From the NCBI GenBank assembly GCA_014859375.1, contig JACUUH010000019.1, forward strand, positions 1-40,352: a stretch of 40,352 nt of DNA, given 5' to 3'. This DNA is from Gammaproteobacteria bacterium (GTDB lineage: Bacteria; Pseudomonadota; Gammaproteobacteria; Nitrosococcales; Methylophagaceae). How positions within the stretch are numbered: the stretch's first letter is position 1; the number at the start of each line of letters is the position of its first letter. The notes under the pieces are model-generated. The model did not search any database and was not told the DNA's origin. It saw only the letters and a program-made list of their open reading frames with translations. Made by a program: the position numbers and the translations under genes. Positions 37,255 to 40,352 of the stretch are shown here, piece by piece.

Positions 37255-39266
37255 CCTCAACATTATTATCAGTACGAGGTTTAAAAACATGGTTTGGTTC
37301 AGATAAACAAGCGCTACGTGCTGTCGATGGCGTTGATTTTGATATCGCACGCGGCCAAACCTTTGCTTTATTGGGTGAGTCTGGCTGTGGTAAGTCGATG
37401 ACCGCATTATCATTAATGCGACTTAATCCGCCGATGGTGAGCCATATTCAACAAGGTGAAATATCGCTTGCAGGTCAGGATTTATTAGCCCTGTCTGAAA
37501 CGGAAATGCAACATATTCGTGGTCGACGCATCGCCATGATTTTTCAAGAACCACAAAGTTCATTAAACCCGGTTATGACCGTAGGTCAACAAATAACAGA
37601 GTGTTTAAGATGGCATTTTCACGTTAATGAACAGCAGTGTCAGGATCGCATTATTGAACTGTTAAATGCTGTTGGCATTCCAGATCCTGAACAACGCAGT
37701 AAAGAGTTTCCTCATCAATTATCGGGTGGAATGAAACAACGGGTGATGATCGCAATGGCTTTAGCAGGCGAGCCAGAATTACTGATTGCAGATGAGCCTA
37801 CTACTGCGCTTGATGTTACGATTCAAGCTCAGATATTAGATTTATTAAAACAAATTCAACGTGATACCGGTATGGCCATTTTATTGATCAGCCATGATCT
37901 GGGTGTGGTTGCCCAAATGGCGGATCATGTAGCTATTATGTATGCCGGCCAAATTGTTGAATCTGCAAGTCGCGAGCAGTTATTTAAACATCATCAACAT
38001 CCTTACACTGATAAGTTATTTGAAGCCTTGCCATCAGAGCAAAAACGCGACCAACGTTTAACAATTATCAAAGGCACTGTACCGATATTAACGCAACAGT
38101 TTAGTGGCTGTCGTTTTGTTGATCGATGTGAACATGCATTTGAACGCTGTCATCACGAAATTCCTCTGTGGCTTGAGCATCAAGGTCATGGTGTGCGTTG
38201 TCATTTATATGAATCGCCCGAATTATTAAACAGTAATATTTTAGATCACGTTAAACATTCATCGCCTTTATCAGATGTGTTGCCAGCAGATAAACATATT
38301 CTCGATGTGACAGATTTATGTGTGCATTTTCCTATTCGCAAAGGTTTATTTCAGCGGACAGTAGGGCAGATAAAAGCGGTTGATGGGGTCAGTCTCACTT
38401 TAAAGCAATCAGAAACACTGGCATTAGTTGGCGAATCAGGTTGTGGTAAAACCACTGTTGGCAAGGGAATATTACAATTGGTACCGGTGACATCAGGTGT
38501 CGTTGATTTTCAAGGTAATCGTTTAACTGGTTTAACACAACGCCAATTAAAAACACATCGCAGTTCCTTACAAGTTATATTTCAAGATCCGTATTCATCG
38601 ATGAATCCTCGTATGACGGTCAGTCAGATCATTGAAGAAGGCATGGTGATTAAAGATCCGCAACTACGTGACAAACGGGTTAAACAATTACTTGAACGTG
38701 TCGGCTTACGCCCTGAAATTAAACACCGTTATCCCCATGAATTTTCTGGCGGTCAACGCCAACGGATATGTATTGCAAGAGCATTAGCAACGGATCCTGA
38801 CGTTATTATCTGTGATGAACCAACGAGTGCATTGGATGTGTCAGTGCAAGCTCAAATTCTAAATTTATTACGTGAAATTCAACACGAATTTGGCCTATCA
38901 TTTTTGTTTATTACTCATAATATAGCGGTGGTTGATTATTTGGCTCATCGTGTTGCTGTGATGTATCTTGGACGTATTGTTGAACAAGGTGATCGACTAC
39001 AGGTTCTGAAAGCGCCTAAACATCCCTACACCCAGGCATTATTGGCAGCAGTGCCCGACATTGATAACACCAGCGCTAAAGAATATATTCGATTGGAAGG
39101 CGAGTTACCATCACCAGCAAATCCACCGCAAGGTTGTCATTTTCATCAACGTTGCCCGAAGGTGATGGCTAAATGTTTAGAGCATTATCCAACGATAACT
39201 ACATTAGAAAATGGTCAAGAAGTACGCTGTTTTTTATATGAAAATGAACAAATGAAAGAGGAATAA
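37251..39266 (+). CDS. Double ABC ATPase of a peptide-type transporter (YejF/GsiA-like)
   Basis: This 671-residue cytoplasmic protein joins two OppD/OppF-type ATPase halves. Walker A motifs are GESGCGKS (G42-S49) and GESGCGKT (from G394). Signature motifs are LSGGMKQR and FSGGQRQR, and the Walker B ends are [14 protein letters not shown] and [13 protein letters not shown]. Each half is followed by an oligopeptide-type C-terminal Cys region ([15 protein letters not shown] and [15 protein letters not shown]), which in some relatives binds a cluster. It powers the permease it overlaps by 4 bases; the direction is probably import of peptides or similar compounds. Confidence 0.93.
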   Translation: MTSTLLSVRGLKTWFGSDKQALRAVDGVDFDIARGQTFALLGESGCGKSMTALSLMRLNPPMVSHIQQGEISLAGQDLLALSETEMQHIRGRRIAMIFQEPQSSLNPVMTVGQQITECLRWHFHVNEQQCQDRIIELLNAVGIPDPEQRSKEFPHQLSGGMKQRVMIAMALAGEPELLIADEPTTALDVTIQAQILDLLKQIQRDTGMAILLISHDLGVVAQMADHVAIMYAGQIVESASREQLFKHHQHPYTDKLFEALPSEQKRDQRLTIIKGTVPILTQQFSGCRFVDRCEHAFERCHHEIPLWLEHQGHGVRCHLYESPELLNSNILDHVKHSSPLSDVLPADKHILDVTDLCVHFPIRKGLFQRTVGQIKAVDGVSLTLKQSETLALVGESGCGKTTVGKGILQLVPVTSGVVDFQGNRLTGLTQRQLKTHRSSLQVIFQDPYSSMNPRMTVSQIIEEGMVIKDPQLRDKRVKQLLERVGLRPEIKHRYPHEFSGGQRQRICIARALATDPDVIICDEPTSALDVSVQAQILNLLREIQHEFGLSFLFITHNIAVVDYLAHRVAVMYLGRIVEQGDRLQVLKAPKHPYTQALLAAVPDIDNTSAKEYIRLEGELPSPANPPQGCHFHQRCPKVMAKCLEHYPTITTLENGQEVRCFLYENEQMKEE

Positions 39267-39267
39267 G

Positions 39268-39513
39268 ATGGATAAACAAACACAACTTGAACTGGAAGCA
39301 GCGGCGTTTCGTCGTTTACTCGCACATTTAGATGAAAGAAAAGATGTTCAAAATATTGACCTGATGAACTTGGCAGGCTTTTGCCGTAATTGCCTCGCAA
39401 AGTGGTATTTAGCTGAAGCTGAGCAAAAAGGACTCGATCTCAATTATGATCAGGCGCGTGAAGTCATTTACGGCATGCCATATCAACAATGGAAAGATAA
39501 ATATCAAATCTGA
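39268..39513 (+). CDS. DUF1244 family protein
   Basis: This 81-residue small protein matches the family by AFRRLLAHLDERKDVQNID, the two conserved Cys residues in GFCRNCLAKWY and the C-terminal YGMPYQQWKDKYQ. It is found in many proteobacteria without a known role; the CxxC-like pair could bind a metal, which is a guess. The ATG follows the ATPase stop by one base with GAGG just upstream, so it is the last gene of the ABC operon. Confidence 0.9.
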   Translation: MDKQTQLELEAAAFRRLLAHLDERKDVQNIDLMNLAGFCRNCLAKWYLAEAEQKGLDLNYDQAREVIYGMPYQQWKDKYQI

Positions 39514-39904
39514 TTATGGTCATGGTCTTCATGGCACAGACTATGTAAAAGTTTGGCCAATAAATCTATATCAGTGTGATTTTATTCTTTGGGACGAGCG
39601 ACTGTGACGATAGAAATGGTAGAGCGAATTTGTTGCAAATAATTTCGACAGCAACTGTACATCAACAGATGGAAAAACAGTCCGATACGTTTACTGATTG
39701 TGGTGCGCTGATACGACCTGTTGAAACGCATGTTGATTACCTGTGATAAGTTGCTTTATCAGCTGTGAGTCATCATTTTTCTTTAATTTAGAAAAAAATT
39801 CCATTGCGTTTGTAACAATCCAAAATCAAGTGTGTCTACGTTAGCAAGATTGGTCATATTTGGCTGGTTGTTTTTTATACTACTTAAACTTAAAGGAAAA
39901 TATT
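39514..39904. other. 391-base gap before the oxazolin gene: promoter region, no clear gene
   Basis: I see no conserved gene. Two short open frames exist on opposite strands (39576-39746 plus, and about 39587-39733 minus) without family homology or a convincing start. A small inverted repeat TGATAA / TTATCA with a GTTGCT loop is near 39744-39761. The last 100 bases are A/T-rich and carry the candidate promoter described separately. Confidence 0.6.
39811..39838 (+). promoter_or_regulatory. Candidate ECF-sigma-type promoter of the oxazolin gene
   Basis: TGTAAC (39811-39816) and TGTCTA (39833-39838) are separated by 16 bases. This fits the AAC-type -35 and GTC-type -10 elements used by many extracytoplasmic-function sigma factors. 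A housekeeping alternative is weak: TATACT at 39876-39881 has TTGGTC 20 bases upstream. Genes of the DUF692-dependent peptide systems are often under ECF sigma control, which is why I prefer it, but the call is inference. Confidence 0.45.
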
Positions 39905-40246
39905 ATGTCTATTTCTACAAACAAAACAACAATCGCATTAGCTGCAAGTGCGGCATTAACAGCTGGTCTAGCGCTTTCGCCAATGACTGTAAGTGCAGAC
40001 ACAAATCCATTTGCATCAACAGAACTATCAAGTGGCTATATGCAACTTGCTGAAGCTGAAAAAGCAAACGAAGGCAAATGCGGTGAAGCTAAATGCGGAG
40101 CTAACAAAGAAGGCGAAAAAGCCAAAGAAGGTAAATGTGGCGAAGCTAAATGTGGCGCCAATAAAGATGGTGCAAAAGCAGCAGACGGTGAAAAAGCCAA
40201 AGAAGGCAAATGTGGCGAAGCTAAATGTGGCGCTGACAAAAAATAA
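39905..40246 (+). CDS. hvfA: HvfA-family oxazolin: secreted RiPP precursor with three EGKCGEAKCG modules
   Basis: This 113-residue precursor has a Sec signal peptide (residues 1-31, cleavage in VSA before DTN). A short conserved leader-like block follows (FASTELSSGYMQLAEAE, 36-52), then a Lys/Glu/Gly-rich core with three EGKCGEAKCG modules (residues 56-65, 75-84 and 100-109). All six Cys are in the modules (C59, C64, C78, C83, C103, C108). In the HvfA/bufferin group, such Cys are modified by a multinuclear non-haem iron oxygenase (MNIO, DUF692) into heterocycles that bind copper or related metals. The ATG at 39905 has AGGA 7 bases upstream; an in-frame ATG at 39860 lacks one and would disrupt the signal peptide. 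A strong terminator follows the gene. Confidence 0.85.
   Translation: MSISTNKTTIALAASAALTAGLALSPMTVSADTNPFASTELSSGYMQLAEAEKANEGKCGEAKCGANKEGEKAKEGKCGEAKCGANKDGAKAADGEKAKEGKCGEAKCGADKK
40070..40231 (+). repeat. Tripled 30-base EGKCGEAKCG coding module
   Basis: Three 30-base units at 40070-40099, 40127-40156 and 40202-40231 encode identical decapeptides. The second and third differ from each other at only one base, while the first uses TGC codons and a different Gly codon. Linkers are 27 and 45 bases and share GEKAK before the later modules. This points to stepwise duplication of a module plus linker, with the later copies most recent. Confidence 0.9.
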
Positions 40247-40274
40247 GATCAGGTCAGCCGTACTAACTATAGTT

Positions 40275-40307
40275 TAAAAAAAGGGCTCAGTTTGAGCCCT
40301 TTTTTGT
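40275..40307 (+). terminator. Rho-independent terminator after the oxazolin gene
   Basis: A stem AAGGGCTC / GAGCCCTT with extra A-T pairs and a short AGTTT loop is followed by a T-run. It lies about 30 bases after the stop and 22 bases before the next start, so read-through is needed to express the following gene from the same promoter. Confidence 0.92.
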
Positions 40308-40328
40308 ATCATATCAGGAGAATAAAAC

Positions 40329-40352
40329 ATGTCTATGTGTAGTTTAGCAAGC
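40329..40352 (+). CDS. First eight codons of the next gene, candidate MNIO (DUF692) enzyme, cut by the window end
   Basis: An AGGAG site (40316-40320) lies 8 bases before ATG, and the frame reads MSMCSLAS up to the window edge. That is too short to identify by sequence. In HvfA-type loci the enzyme that modifies the peptide normally follows the precursor, so an MNIO (HvfB) is the expected product. A second small peptide, an ECF sigma factor or an unrelated gene remain possible. Confidence 0.4.

Noticed and set aside
39576-39746. 56-codon plus-strand frame starting with GTG, and a 49-codon frame on the other strand at about 39587-39733
   Set aside because: No recognised family, weak or absent ribosome sites, and the two exclude each other; probably chance or decayed sequence.
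40070-40231. CRISPR-like array
   Set aside because: The repeats are inside a coding frame, only three in number, and their spacing is set by peptide linkers.
40036-40239. 67-residue Ser/Pro/His-rich open frame antisense to the oxazolin gene
   Set aside because: It only mirrors the repeated EGKCGEAKCG coding module on the other strand and has no ribosome site or family homology.
39993-40277. 94-residue plus-strand frame overlapping the oxazolin gene
   Set aside because: It is a frame-shifted reading of the same repeats; the signal peptide and Cys pattern belong to the 39905 frame.

Overview
The window is chromosomal DNA from a moderately low-GC gammaproteobacterium. The markers are MotY, DUF2835 and DUF1244 proteins, an SO_0444-type metal permease, a gyrA-pheA-ispH block, and thiO with a fused thiDE for thiamine synthesis. 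A Methylophaga/Thiotrichales-like organism would fit, but the sequence alone does not prove it. Most of the window is ordinary housekeeping DNA with high coding density.

Layout. 1-2235: a terminator, then a co-oriented trio (SnoaL/ketosteroid-isomerase-like protein, GNAT, nitrilase-family amidohydrolase). 2292-4070 (-): SLC13/DASS transporter. 4310-10713 (+): mrp/apbC, dcd, a WD40 lipoprotein, a Nif3-like C-terminal domain protein, pepN, a HIT protein and DUF2835. 10714-11212: a gene-free patch of hairpins, palindromic repeats and a 128-bp MITE-like element with perfect 22-bp inverted ends. 11213-12463 (-): a metal permease with a periodic Cys-Cys loop. 12567-15352 (-): a broken three-gene operon (short PstS-like protein, porin, PAS-GGDEF-EAL protein) cut by an IS256-family remnant. 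15418-20501: RDD protein (-), purL (+), Smr protein (-). 20563-26124 (+): a TPP riboswitch followed by thiC-thiO-thiS-thiG-thiDE, tightly packed. 26191-30321 (-): an unknown membrane coiled-coil protein, a CPA1 antiporter, a MotY-like protein and apt. 30395-35835 (+): an auxiliary lipoprotein, gyrA, pheA and ispH. 35845-39513 (+): an OppC-type permease without an OppB partner, a double ABC ATPase, and DUF1244.

The most interesting locus is at the right edge (39811-40352). It holds a small secreted precursor with three EGKCGEAKCG modules, the HvfA/oxazolin type of ribosomally made, post-translationally modified peptide (RiPP). An ECF-sigma-like promoter precedes it and a strong terminator follows it. 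After the terminator comes the first eight codons of another gene, which by family precedent should be the MNIO (DUF692) modifying enzyme. Such peptides are associated with copper or other soft-metal handling. The Cys-rich metal permease elsewhere in the window is another metal gene but is not linked to this locus.

The thiamine operon is complete for thiazole formation by the aerobic glycine-oxidase route (ThiO, ThiS, ThiG), pyrimidine synthesis (ThiC) and coupling (ThiDE), under one riboswitch. The ThiS adenylase/ThiF and sulfur donors must be encoded elsewhere.
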